64,000 nucleotides of DNA from NCBI RefSeq assembly GCF_010614725.1, contig NZ_JAAEHL010000013.1:1-64000 (forward strand), given 5' to 3'. The position numbers and the translations under genes were made by a program. Positions 34,714 through 42,518 of this stretch are shown piece by piece; the first letter of the stretch is position 1, and every line of letters starts with the position of its first letter. The notes beneath the pieces are model-generated. The model ran no database searches. It had not been told where the DNA came from and saw only the letters and a list, made by a program, of their open reading frames with translations. The DNA comes from Flavobacterium ajazii. GTDB taxonomy: Bacteria; Bacteroidota; Bacteroidia; Flavobacteriales; Flavobacteriaceae.

Positions 34714-34763
34714 CGCAAAAGATTCACAAAATTTTGCGTAACTCTGAGAATCTTTGTGAATCT
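34714..34763. repeat. hisA-hisF spacer hairpin
   Basis: AGATTCACAAA (34720-34730) pairs perfectly with TTTGTGAATCT (34753-34763). An alternative stem CGCAAAA (34714-34720) with TTTTGCG (34732-34738) competes with it. The spacer repeats GCAAAGAT- and CACAAAG-like words on the left and their complements on the right. Confidence 0.65.
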
Positions 34764-34782
34764 CTGTGAAACAACAAAAAAA

Positions 34783-35538
34783 ATGCTTGCAAAAAGAATT
34801 ATACCCTGTTTAGATATAAAAAACGGAAGAACCGTAAAAGGAGTTAACTTTGTTGACCTGCGTGATGCGGGTGATCCGGTTGAATTAGCTGAAATTTACT
34901 CAGCAGAAGGTGCGGATGAATTGGTTTTTCTGGATATTTCGGCTACGGAAGAAAGACGCAAAACGTTGGTTAATATGGTGCGAAGTGTGGCGGAGAAAAT
35001 CAATATTCCGTTTACCGTTGGCGGCGGAATTTCATCTGTTGAAGACGTAGAAATCCTGTTGAATAACGGTGCTGATAAAGTTTCGATCAATTCATCGGCA
35101 GTAAAAAATCCACAGCTGATTAATGATTTGGCCCAGAAATTTGGAAGCCAGTGTGTTGTAGTTGCCATTGATGCCAAACAAATTGACGGACAATGGATCG
35201 TACATTTGGTGGGTGGAAAAGTTCCGACTGAATTAAATCTTTTCGATTGGGCTGTTGAGGTTGCTGAACGGGGAGCGGGAGAAATTTTATTCACCTCAAT
35301 GGATAATGACGGAACTAAAAATGGTTTTGCAAATGAAGCTCTGGCAAAATTGTCAACTTTGATTAATATTCCGATTATTGCTTCGGGAGGAGCTGGAAAT
35401 ATTCAGCATTTCGTGGATTCATTTAAAGAAGGAAAAGCAGATGCGGCATTGGCAGCGAGTGTTTTTCACTTTAAGGAAATTGAAATTAAAGCTTTGAAAC
35501 AGGAGTTAAGAAATAATTATATAGAAGTTAGAATTTAG
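34783..35538 (+). CDS. hisF: imidazole glycerol phosphate synthase, cyclase subunit
   Basis: 251 aa from the ATG at 34783 (MLAKRIIPCLDIKNGRTVKG). An in-frame ATG at 34699 would add 28 basic, unrelated residues translated from the spacer hairpin and is rejected. Catalytic Asp11 and the second Asp (VVVAIDAK) are present. TSMDNDGTKNGF and IASGGAGNIQHF form the phosphate sites. It works with HisH. Confidence 0.97.
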   Translation: MLAKRIIPCLDIKNGRTVKGVNFVDLRDAGDPVELAEIYSAEGADELVFLDISATEERRKTLVNMVRSVAEKINIPFTVGGGISSVEDVEILLNNGADKVSINSSAVKNPQLINDLAQKFGSQCVVVAIDAKQIDGQWIVHLVGGKVPTELNLFDWAVEVAERGAGEILFTSMDNDGTKNGFANEALAKLSTLINIPIIASGGAGNIQHFVDSFKEGKADAALAASVFHFKEIEIKALKQELRNNYIEVRI

Positions 35539-35547
35539 AAAATAGAG

Positions 35548-35610
35548 TAAAGAATAAAGAAAAAAGAAAATCAAATGCGATTTTTCAATCTTTATATTTT
35601 TCAATCTTTA
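35548..35610. repeat. hisF-hisIE spacer with nested short repeats
   Basis: TAAAGA at 35548-35553 and 35555-35560 can pair with TCTTTA at 35605-35610 and 35589-35594. The stems are weak, but the design, purine-rich left and pyrimidine-rich right with iterated words, follows the other his spacers. Confidence 0.45.
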
Positions 35611-35620
35611 AATAAAATAC

Positions 35621-36217
35621 ATGGAAATAGATATCAAAAGCGCCCACGGATTAATTCCGGCTATCATTCAGGATTCAGAGACTAAAAACGTCCTGATGCT
35701 GGGATATATGAATGAAGAATCGCTTCAAAAAACAATAGAAACGCAAAAAGTAACTTTTTTCAGCCGATCCAAGCAAAGACTTTGGACAAAAGGTGAGGAG
35801 AGTGGTAACTTTTTAAATCTGGTAAGTATAAAAAATGACTGCGATGGTGATACGCTTTTAATTCAGGCAAAACCAGTTGGGCCAACATGTCACACGGGTG
35901 CAGATACCTGCTGGCAGGAACCAAATGATGTCAATTATGGCTTTATTTCCCAGTTAGAGAATACAATCAAAACCCGCAGAGAAAATGCTGATTCCGAACA
36001 AAGTTACGTAGCGTCTTTATTCGCAAAAGGAATCAATAAAATTGCTCAAAAAGTTGGAGAAGAGGCTGTCGAAGTGGTTATTGAAGCCAAAGACGATAAC
36101 GATGATTTATTCCTGAGCGAAAGTGCCGATTTGCTTTTTCATTACCTGATTTTATTGCAGGCAAAAGGATATCAATTGAACGATGTAATAGAAGTTTTGA
36201 AGAAACGCCAGAAGTAG
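35621..36217 (+). CDS. hisIE: bifunctional phosphoribosyl-AMP cyclohydrolase / phosphoribosyl-ATP pyrophosphatase
   Basis: 198-aa fusion catalysing steps 2 and 3. The HisI part (about 1-105) has LMLGYMNEESL, FFSRSKQRLWTKGE, DCDGDTLLIQ and GPTCHTGADTC with zinc cysteines. The HisE part (about 112-198) has SYVASLFAKGINKIAQKVGEEAVE, the MazG-like metal-binding helix. It is the last gene of the operon, followed by a terminator. Confidence 0.97.
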   Translation: MEIDIKSAHGLIPAIIQDSETKNVLMLGYMNEESLQKTIETQKVTFFSRSKQRLWTKGEESGNFLNLVSIKNDCDGDTLLIQAKPVGPTCHTGADTCWQEPNDVNYGFISQLENTIKTRRENADSEQSYVASLFAKGINKIAQKVGEEAVEVVIEAKDDNDDLFLSESADLLFHYLILLQAKGYQLNDVIEVLKKRQK

Positions 36218-36259
36218 TTTCAGTAGATCGAAATAATCAAAATATATCAAAATATATCA

Positions 36260-36295
36260 AAAACCTGTCAGGAATTAAAGTTTCTGACAGGTTTT
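36260..36295 (+). terminator. his operon terminator
   Basis: AAAACCTGTCAG (36260-36271) pairs with CTGACAGGTTTT (36284-36295) around a 12-nt loop. It lies between hisIE and a convergent gene. Two copies of AATATATCAA precede it. Confidence 0.88.
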
Positions 36296-36303
36296 CTATT
36301 TTT

Positions 36304-37236
36304 TTAATTAAGCGTCAAAGCCCCTAAAATTTCTTCATACATAAAAGGGCCACCGGGATATTTGGCAGTGTAATCCAGATTCATCCAAACCTGACCGCGT
36401 TCGTCGATATGGTAATGAATTATTTTTCCCTTACTTTCTTTCACAAAAAGGACATTTTTAATCAGGTAATTAACTTTTTCCAGATCGATTAAAGATCCAA
36501 TCAATATTTCCGGGTAAATATGTCCTTTGGTGTGAATTAATCTTGGTGTTCCTCCAATAGAACGAATTGCTGCAGCCATCAAGATCGAATGATCATCGCA
36601 ATCACCCGAAAAATATTGTAAAGATTCACTGGCTGTGGCAATATAATCGCCTTCTTTAGGATCATTGACGTAATTCCATCGATTATTGATTTCCTTAAAA
36701 ACAGCAAAACACTGAATTATAGTTCTGTAATCTGAATAGCCCCTTACCTTTTTAAAATGCTTTGTGGTTGACATGATAGCAAAGTTTCGAACCTTTGGGT
36801 CCTGATATTCTATCGCATTGATGATTTTTGTTTTATTAGGAAACGGAAGCAATTTTGCTACGATGATATCCTGTGGAAACGGGTTGTCAGACATGGTATA
36901 AATCATCGAATTGTAATCCTCGGATATTTCGGTAAAACCATAATTTCCAATCACGCTTCCGTAAAATAAAACCAACAAATAAACAGCAATACAAATGATG
37001 ATGATGGTTCGTAACAACATCAGCAAGAAATAAATTGCGGCAAATACAAATAAAAAAATAAAAATACGGTCTAAATTAAAAGGCCATTTTAAGTCAATAA
37101 GGTTTTGGTGCAATATGATAAAAACCGGAATGGTAATCAAAAGACTCAATACCATAATAATAATCCTATCCCAGGGAGATTTTACCTGTAATTTGGATTT
37201 TAATTGCGGAAAGTCAATTTTTGGGAATTTTATCAT
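36304..37236 (-). CDS. membrane protein with transglutaminase-like domain
   Basis: 310 aa. The N-terminal 120 residues hold about three membrane segments; the rest is a transglutaminase-like cysteine-peptidase fold. The active-site Cys is in YFSGDCDDHSILMAAAIRS and the His in HTKGHIYPE. The orientation of the soluble domain is unclear. Substrates are unknown. It follows the binding-protein gene at 38108-37257 by 20 nt on the same strand and is probably cotranscribed with it. Confidence 0.78.
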   Translation of the reverse strand: MIKFPKIDFPQLKSKLQVKSPWDRIIIMVLSLLITIPVFIILHQNLIDLKWPFNLDRIFIFLFVFAAIYFLLMLLRTIIIICIAVYLLVLFYGSVIGNYGFTEISEDYNSMIYTMSDNPFPQDIIVAKLLPFPNKTKIINAIEYQDPKVRNFAIMSTTKHFKKVRGYSDYRTIIQCFAVFKEINNRWNYVNDPKEGDYIATASESLQYFSGDCDDHSILMAAAIRSIGGTPRLIHTKGHIYPEILIGSLIDLEKVNYLIKNVLFVKESKGKIIHYHIDERGQVWMNLDYTAKYPGGPFMYEEILGALTLN

Positions 37237-37256
37237 AGCATTAAAAAGCAGTGTTT

Positions 37257-38108
37257 TTACATCGCTTTTACGGTTTCAACAAAAGTACTTTTTTTATCAA
37301 TAATTCCCAGATCAAATAACTGATTTTGAATCTTAATAAATGCTTTTTCGGTTAAATTTTTCTGAGACCATTGTGTCAGTTTAAGCCATTCCTGAATATC
37401 TTCCAGTTTTTGATTGAAAATATCAGCTAATGTTTTGTCTATATCAGGAATCTGAGTAAAATCGTGTGTCGTACTGTTGATGATTTCAAGGATTTTCTCA
37501 ACGGTTTTAGGATTTTTTTTCAAAAATTCATCACGAACTGCAATTACAAAAGAAGGCCATGGAGTGGGACAATCACTTACACGTCTGAAAACGCCTTTAT
37601 CTACAAGAGGTTTTGTCATAAAACGCTCCCACATAAAGTAATCTGCAGTTCCGTTGGTCAGGGCTTCAACAGCACCATCTATCGTATTAATAATTTCAAA
37701 TTGTATATTGTCAGTTTCCCAGTCTTGCTCATGTGCATTTACATACGCCATTAATTGAGAGCCAGAACCCAATCGTGAAATAGCAACTTTTTTATTTTCA
37801 AGGTCTTTTATAGTATGAAAATCTGATTTTTCAGCTACGTGAATTCCCCAGATTAAGGGAGACTGAACATAAATCTGAACAATTTTACTGGGATTTCCGG
37901 CAATAATATCTTTAATAATTCCCTCTGTTAAAATAACCGCCATATCGGTTTCTCCATCGCGGAGCATCTGGCACATTTTACCGGTACCTTCGGGAATATT
38001 TTTCCATTGTAAATCGATGTTTTCAGCTTCGAATTCGCCATTTTCAATGCATAGCTGCCATGGCAAATTGAAGTGTTCAGGAACACCTGCAATTTTTACT
38101 GTTTTCAT
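37257..38108 (-). CDS. type 2 periplasmic-binding-fold protein without signal peptide
   Basis: 283 aa. The sequence reads as an NMT1/SsuA-like solute-binding domain (KIAGVPEHFNLPWQLCIENG, then GETDMAVILTEGIIKDIIAG and KKVAISRLGSGSQLMAY). However, the protein starts directly with the domain, with no signal peptide or lipobox, so it should be cytoplasmic. No ABC permease or ATPase is nearby. It may be a sensor, a storage binder or an enzyme-like relative. Ligand unknown. Confidence 0.75.
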   Translation of the reverse strand: MKTVKIAGVPEHFNLPWQLCIENGEFEAENIDLQWKNIPEGTGKMCQMLRDGETDMAVILTEGIIKDIIAGNPSKIVQIYVQSPLIWGIHVAEKSDFHTIKDLENKKVAISRLGSGSQLMAYVNAHEQDWETDNIQFEIINTIDGAVEALTNGTADYFMWERFMTKPLVDKGVFRRVSDCPTPWPSFVIAVRDEFLKKNPKTVEKILEIINSTTHDFTQIPDIDKTLADIFNQKLEDIQEWLKLTQWSQKNLTEKAFIKIQNQLFDLGIIDKKSTFVETVKAM

Positions 38109-38168
38109 TAGGTTGAAGTTTTAAGTTAAGTTGTTTGGGTATGCGTATTGTTTTGTTTGTTTGTTTGT

Positions 38169-38642
38169 TTAGTTTTTTAATAAATCTGTCCGGTGTTTAT
38201 CTGAAAGGCAAGGCTCAGCGAATTCAATGATTTCCTGATCTTCGTATTGAAGAAGCAGGTTTTTTACAATAGAATAATCCACATCTCTTAAAACCTCAAC
38301 AGCAAATAAGGTCTCATTTAAGCCTTCTGACGAACAGTTAATGGTCTTTAATTCTTCTCTGATGATCTCCTTATCAAAACCTTTTTCTAAAATTACAACC
38401 TGAAGTATAGAATTTCCAAAGCTTTCAATTGTTTTTTTATAAACCAGTCGTTCTTCATCTTCATCGTATTCAGCATAGAAAATATCATCTGTGGCAATTA
38501 AAGGACCAAAAAACGGAATATTATCTAATTTGAAGATTCCTTTCTCCAGGTCAATAATTTCTGCCCACATCGTTTCTGAAACGGTTTCTTCTAATAAGTC
38601 GCTGTAGTACTTAAACAATATTTTAATGTGTGTTTCTGACAT
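38169..38642 (-). CDS. DUF4265-like protein
   Basis: 157-aa cytoplasmic protein. ETMWAEIIDLEKGIFKLDNIPFFGPLIATDD (residues about 17-50) is the pattern of the DUF4265 family, whose function is unknown. It is 8 nt downstream of the VOC protein gene on the same strand, so the two are likely cotranscribed. A run of TTTG tetranucleotides (about 38150-38170) lies between its stop and the next gene. Confidence 0.7.
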   Translation of the reverse strand: MSETHIKILFKYYSDLLEETVSETMWAEIIDLEKGIFKLDNIPFFGPLIATDDIFYAEYDEDEERLVYKKTIESFGNSILQVVILEKGFDKEIIREELKTINCSSEGLNETLFAVEVLRDVDYSIVKNLLLQYEDQEIIEFAEPCLSDKHRTDLLKN

Positions 38643-38650
38643 TTTCTAAT

Positions 38651-39031
38651 TTAATTTTGTGCTTTTAAAGGCGATATTAAAATTCGATATCCGTCCGGAT
38701 CCTGAAACATTTTACCATTTTCATTCCAATACGGATTTATAGCCGGGATGATTGAGATATTATTGTCTGCAACCTTTTTTAGTATTGAATCATATTCAAA
38801 AAATGTTTTTGGATAAAGTACAATGATATCATCTTCATCAAAAATATGATTGGCTTTTGTTAGGGATTGTGTAAATTCAAAATGCCAGTCTAAATCCGGT
38901 TTTCCAATAAAAATACCATCGTAATTATTATGATTTTGAAAACCGCCGAGTATTTCAAAACCTAAAATATTCACGTAAAAATTTTCAATTTTCTTTAAAT
39001 CATTAGTATGTCGGGCAACTCTCAAAATCAT
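38651..39031 (-). CDS. VOC-family (glyoxalase-like) protein
   Basis: 126-aa vicinal-oxygen-chelate protein with two beta-alpha-beta-beta-beta units: VARHTNDLKKIENFYVNILGFEIL at the start, WHFEFTQS as a metal-ligand strand, and MFQDPDGYRILIS at the end. These are metal-dependent dioxygenases, isomerases or resistance proteins; the substrate cannot be inferred. It is 22 nt downstream of the nucleoside phosphorylase gene. Confidence 0.85.
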   Translation of the reverse strand: MILRVARHTNDLKKIENFYVNILGFEILGGFQNHNNYDGIFIGKPDLDWHFEFTQSLTKANHIFDEDDIIVLYPKTFFEYDSILKKVADNNISIIPAINPYWNENGKMFQDPDGYRILISPLKAQN

Positions 39032-39053
39032 ATTAAAAAAATAATTATCTAAT

Positions 39054-39923
39054 TTAATTACCTGCCAGTTTATTCAATGTGTACCCAATTAATTCATCAA
39101 CAGCTTTATACGGATCTTCACTAAATGTACCCGAAGCACGATTGGCGATAATGGCGTTTAAAGATAGCGCATTATGTCCTAAAAGTGCTGAAAGTCCATA
39201 AATAGCAGCTGTTTCCATTTCAAAATTGGTAATTCGGTTATCATTAAAATCGAAATTATCCATTTTATTATTAAGTTCCTCATCTTGGATATTCAAGCGT
39301 AATACACGCCCTTGTGGCCCGTAAAATCCTCCGGCTGTAGCAGTAATTCCTTTGAAAATTCTATCACTTTCAATGATTTTTTCCAGTTTTTCAGAACAGG
39401 CAATGGCGTAAGGTCTTCCTTTTCGGATATCCCAGTTGGTATGCATTATAAAAGCATCTTCGATAGCGTCTTCGGAAACTTCATCAAGTAAGTAAGAACG
39501 AAGCATGTTATCAAGTCCTAATCCAAATTTAGACATTACGAAACTATCTACCGGAATATCTTTTTGTAAAGAACCTGAAGTTCCGATCCTGATGATATTT
39601 AAAGAAGTCAATTCCTTTTTAGGAAGGCGGGTTGTTAAATCGATATTAACCAACGCATCCAGTTCATTTAAAACAATATCAATATTGTCAGGACCAATTC
39701 CGGTTGACATAACCGAAATCCGTTTGCCTTTGTAAATTCCGGTTTGGGTTTTAAATTCTCTTTTTTGAGTAGAATATTCAATGGAATCAAAAAACTGAGT
39801 AATTTTTTCTACCCGGTTTTGATCTCCTACAAAAATTATATCGTGCGCTATATGTTCAGGACGAAGGTTTAAATGATAAACACTTCCGTCAGGGTTGAGT
39901 ATTAATTCTGATGCCTGTATCAT
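39054..39923 (-). CDS. uridine phosphorylase-like nucleoside phosphorylase
   Basis: 289-aa PNP/UDP-phosphorylase family enzyme that cleaves nucleosides with phosphate for salvage. Motifs are HDIIFVGDQNRV, VMSTGIGPDNIDIVLNEL (phosphate site), IRIGTSGSLQ and NFEMETAAIYGLSALLG, where FEMET contacts the sugar. It is close to uridine phosphorylase, but purine specificity cannot be excluded. Confidence 0.85.
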   Translation of the reverse strand: MIQASELILNPDGSVYHLNLRPEHIAHDIIFVGDQNRVEKITQFFDSIEYSTQKREFKTQTGIYKGKRISVMSTGIGPDNIDIVLNELDALVNIDLTTRLPKKELTSLNIIRIGTSGSLQKDIPVDSFVMSKFGLGLDNMLRSYLLDEVSEDAIEDAFIMHTNWDIRKGRPYAIACSEKLEKIIESDRIFKGITATAGGFYGPQGRVLRLNIQDEELNNKMDNFDFNDNRITNFEMETAAIYGLSALLGHNALSLNAIIANRASGTFSEDPYKAVDELIGYTLNKLAGN

Positions 39924-39964
39924 TTTTTTTAGTTGCTAAGGTTTTTCTAAAATTCCAATTTTTA

Positions 39965-40048
39965 AAATTCCAAATTCCAATTCGTGAAACTTAAATGAGA
40001 GCTTTTGCGATTTTTAGATTGATACCAATTTATTGGAATTTGGAATTT
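39965..40048. repeat. inverted AAATTCCAAATTCCAA module, copy A
   Basis: A perfect 17-bp arm pair, 39965-39981 with 40032-40048, reads AAATTCCAAATTCCAA on the left and TTGGAATTTGGAATTT on the right, with a 50-nt loop. It fills the spacer between the SUI1-like gene and the nucleoside phosphorylase. Confidence 0.8.
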
Positions 40049-40068
40049 AATAAATTGAGCTTTAAATT

Positions 40069-40401
40069 TTAACCGCCAACGCGTTTTGTTTTAAAGCCTT
40101 TCTCTTTTAAAATAGCCATAATTTTATCACGATAATCTCCCTGAATAATAATTGAAGGATCTTTGAAAGTACCACCAACACTGAGCTTTGTTTTAATTTC
40201 CTTTGCAAGGATTTTAAAATCTTCGTCAGAACCTTCGTAACCTTCAATTATAGTCGTGGCTTTTCCTTTTCGTTTTTCGAATTTGCAGATCATAGGTTCT
40301 TTCTGTACGTAAAGAACGTGTTCCTGCTCCTGAATTTCTTCCGGTTCGTTTGATTCAACGTGGTCCGGAAATAAATTTTTTAATTGATCTTTAAAGTCCA
40401 T
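40069..40401 (-). CDS. SUI1/YciH-like translation factor
   Basis: 110-aa protein with the eIF1/SUI1 fold: RKGKATTIIEGYEGSDEDFKILAKEIKTKLSVGGTF (about 45-80) and IIQGDYRDKIMAILKEKGF. Bacterial YciH is a non-essential homolog of eIF1 thought to affect initiation fidelity. It lies between two AAATTCCAAATTCCAA inverted repeats, one on each side. Confidence 0.9.
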   Translation of the reverse strand: MDFKDQLKNLFPDHVESNEPEEIQEQEHVLYVQKEPMICKFEKRKGKATTIIEGYEGSDEDFKILAKEIKTKLSVGGTFKDPSIIIQGDYRDKIMAILKEKGFKTKRVGG

Positions 40402-40450
40402 AAATTTTTATTCTAAAATAAATTCCAAATCATTACGTTTTTTAAAAATT

Positions 40451-40489
40451 AAATTCCAAATTCCAATGAAAGTTTGGAATTTGGAATTT
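40451..40489. repeat. inverted AAATTCCAAATTCCAA module, copy B
   Basis: AAATTCCAAATTCCAA (40451-40466) pairs perfectly with TTGGAATTTGGAATTT (40474-40489) around a 7-nt loop. The arms are identical to copy A, but the loop is 43 nt shorter. Confidence 0.85.
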
Positions 40490-40513
40490 TTAATATTTGA
40501 AATTTATTTGGTT

Positions 40514-41464
40514 TTATTTTTTGATTAAACCTAATTCTACTAAACGTTCGTGCAAAAACTCGCCGGCAGAAATATCCTCATATTTCTTAGGGTTTTCAGC
40601 GTCAATGCAATTTTCTAAACAATCCAGGCGCATATCACTTACAGGATGCATGAAAAACGGAATTGAATAACGTGATGTTCCCCATAATTCTCTTGGCGGA
40701 TTTACAACCTGATGAATTGTAGATTTTAATTTATTGTTTGTATGTCTGGACAACATATCTCCAACGTTAATTACTAATTCATCATCCGCTGCAATAGCAT
40801 CAATCCATTCGCCGTTATGATTTTGAACCTGAAGTCCTTTTCCCTGAGCACCCATCAATAGGGTAATCAGATTGATGTCACCGTGAGCTGCTGCACGAAT
40901 AGCATTTTCAGGCTCAGAAGTAATTGGAGGGTAATGAATAGGCCTTAAAATGGAGTTTCCTTCTTTTCCATATTCATCAAAATAGAACTCATCAAGTCCA
41001 AGGTGTAAGGCCAAAGCTCTTAAAACGTAAATTCCGGTTTTTTCCAGCATTTGGTAAGCATCTTTGCCAACTTCATTAAAGCGGGGTAATTCTTTAACCT
41101 CAACGTTGTCGGGGTATTCAGATGCCCATTTGGAATCTTTGTCAACGTACTGGCCAAAATGCCAGAATTCTTTTAAATCTCCCTCTTTGCGTCCTTTGGC
41201 ATGTTCTTTTCCAAAAGAAACATAACCTCTTTGGCCACCTATTCCGGGAATTTCATAATTGTGTTTGGTTTCTAATGGCAAGGCGAAAAATTTTCGAATT
41301 TCGCCATAAAGTTCGTCTACCAGTTTGTCATCCAAAAAATGACCTTTTAGGGCTACGAAGCCAATGTTTTCAAATGCACTGCCGATTTCATTTACAAATT
41401 TTTGTTTACGTTTCGGGTCGTCCGAAAGGAAATCACGTAAGTCTACACTAGGAATGTTTTGCAT
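40514..41464 (-). CDS. isopenicillin N synthase-like 2-oxoglutarate/Fe(II) dioxygenase
   Basis: 316 aa. The non-haem iron facial triad is present: His and Asp in AAHGDINLITLLMG, and the distal His in TNNKLKSTIHQVVNPP. RYSIPFFMHP supplies the Arg-x-Ser pair that binds 2-oxoglutarate in this family. The N-terminal domain (VDLRDFLSDDPKRK) is of the DIOX_N type. The substrate is unknown. It is probably monocistronic, with its own -7 element and a 5'-UTR hairpin. Confidence 0.88.
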   Translation of the reverse strand: MQNIPSVDLRDFLSDDPKRKQKFVNEIGSAFENIGFVALKGHFLDDKLVDELYGEIRKFFALPLETKHNYEIPGIGGQRGYVSFGKEHAKGRKEGDLKEFWHFGQYVDKDSKWASEYPDNVEVKELPRFNEVGKDAYQMLEKTGIYVLRALALHLGLDEFYFDEYGKEGNSILRPIHYPPITSEPENAIRAAAHGDINLITLLMGAQGKGLQVQNHNGEWIDAIAADDELVINVGDMLSRHTNNKLKSTIHQVVNPPRELWGTSRYSIPFFMHPVSDMRLDCLENCIDAENPKKYEDISAGEFLHERLVELGLIKK

Positions 41465-41487
41465 ACTTTACATTTTTATTTAAGAAA

Positions 41488-41506
41488 AAAAGGTTTTGAA
41501 CCTTTT
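41488..41506 (-). repeat. small hairpin in the dioxygenase 5' leader
   Basis: AAAAGGTT (41488-41495) and AACCTTTT (41499-41506) close a 3-nt loop. It lies between the predicted promoter (41512-41519) and the ATG at 41464, and so would be in the untranslated leader. Confidence 0.45.
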
Positions 41507-41511
41507 CATAA

Positions 41512-41519
41512 CAAAGGTA
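41512..41519 (-). promoter_or_regulatory. -7 promoter element for the dioxygenase gene
   Basis: CAAAGGTA on the plus strand is TACCTTTG on the minus strand, 47 nt upstream of the ATG. Confidence 0.45.
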
Positions 41520-41714
41520 GAGAATATTTTAGTTTTGAATTTTAAAAAAATGTATAAAATTGGACTTTTCCTGTAATAATTTAACATTGTGATTGAAAAA
41601 TAAAATTTGATTATACTTTAATTTAAACCTCGTTTTGAATTAAAAACATGTTAATAATTCTGAAATCACAGGGTTTTTAAATATAAAATGCTATTTTTAT
41701 GAAAAACGAACATT

Positions 41715-42464
41715 ATGAAAATAGGACTAATTGGATTTGGAAAAACAGGAAAAGCAGTAGCATCGGTTTTATTGCAAAACAAAAATTTCTCCCTTAAGTG
41801 GGTTGTGAAAAGAAGTCATACTTTAGAGAATCGTACTACAGCAGAATATCTGGGAATTGATTCTGAAGAAACCGGAAAAATATATTCTAGTGAAACGACT
41901 CCTATTGCAGAGCTTTTAGACAATCAGCCAGTTGATATGATTATTGATTTTTCATCAGGTTCCGGAATTTACACTTATGGTGAAGCAGCCAGCAAACGAA
42001 AAATAAAAATAATTTCTGCCATTTCGCATTATACAAAAAAGGAAAAAGATTTTTTGGAATCACTTTCTAAAATGACAACGGTATTCTGGAGCCCAAACAT
42101 TACTCTTGGCGTGAATTATTTACTGTTTGCTTCTAAATTTTTAAAGAAAATAGCTCCCTGGGTAGATATTGAAATCATAGAAGAACATTTTAAAGGCAAA
42201 GATGGAATTTCAGGAACAGCAATAAAAATAGCCGAAGCACTGGATGTGGAAAAAGATGATATAAATTCTGTCAGAGCTGGTGGAATTGTGGGTAAACATG
42301 AAGTTGTTTTCGGATTTCCTTTTCAGACGGTAAGATTAGTACACGAAAGCATTTCCCGGGAAGCCTTTGGAAGCGGTGTAATCTTCGTTGCAGAAAACCT
42401 GAATGATAAAAAGGAAGGGCTTTTTAATTTTGAAGATATTCTCTCTCCGTATTTTGCTGTTTAA
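41715..42464 (+). CDS. divergent DapB-like dehydrogenase
   Basis: 249-aa relative of 4-hydroxy-tetrahydrodipicolinate reductase. The NAD(P)-binding start (IGLIGFGKTGKAVAS) and the C-terminal domain (RAGGIVGKHEVVFGF) fit the family. The active-site stretch reads EEHFKGKDGISGTA, whereas canonical DapB has the pattern E-x-H-H-x-x-K-x-D-x-P-S-G-T-A. Aligned on SGTA, the first catalytic His is Glu, the catalytic Lys is Gly, and the Pro is Ile. Either the motif has shifted or the enzyme acts on another substrate. It stands alone. Confidence 0.75.
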   Translation: MKIGLIGFGKTGKAVASVLLQNKNFSLKWVVKRSHTLENRTTAEYLGIDSEETGKIYSSETTPIAELLDNQPVDMIIDFSSGSGIYTYGEAASKRKIKIISAISHYTKKEKDFLESLSKMTTVFWSPNITLGVNYLLFASKFLKKIAPWVDIEIIEEHFKGKDGISGTAIKIAEALDVEKDDINSVRAGGIVGKHEVVFGFPFQTVRLVHESISREAFGSGVIFVAENLNDKKEGLFNFEDILSPYFAV

Positions 42465-42518
42465 TAATGTATTGATGAATGAATTTTACTTTTTAATATA
42501 AAATAGATTTAGAATTAA

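Noticed and set aside
34699..34782. Longer hisF start using the ATG at 34699
   Set aside because: The 28 added residues come from the spacer hairpin and are absent from the HisF family, which starts MLAKRI.
34896..35294. 132-codon open frame on the minus strand inside hisF
   Set aside because: It is antisense to the well-supported hisF, has no recognisable motif and reflects codon bias of the sense gene.
38149..38171. TTTG tetranucleotide run as a phase-variable tract
   Set aside because: It lies downstream of one stop codon and not within a promoter or reading frame, so no switching role can be argued.
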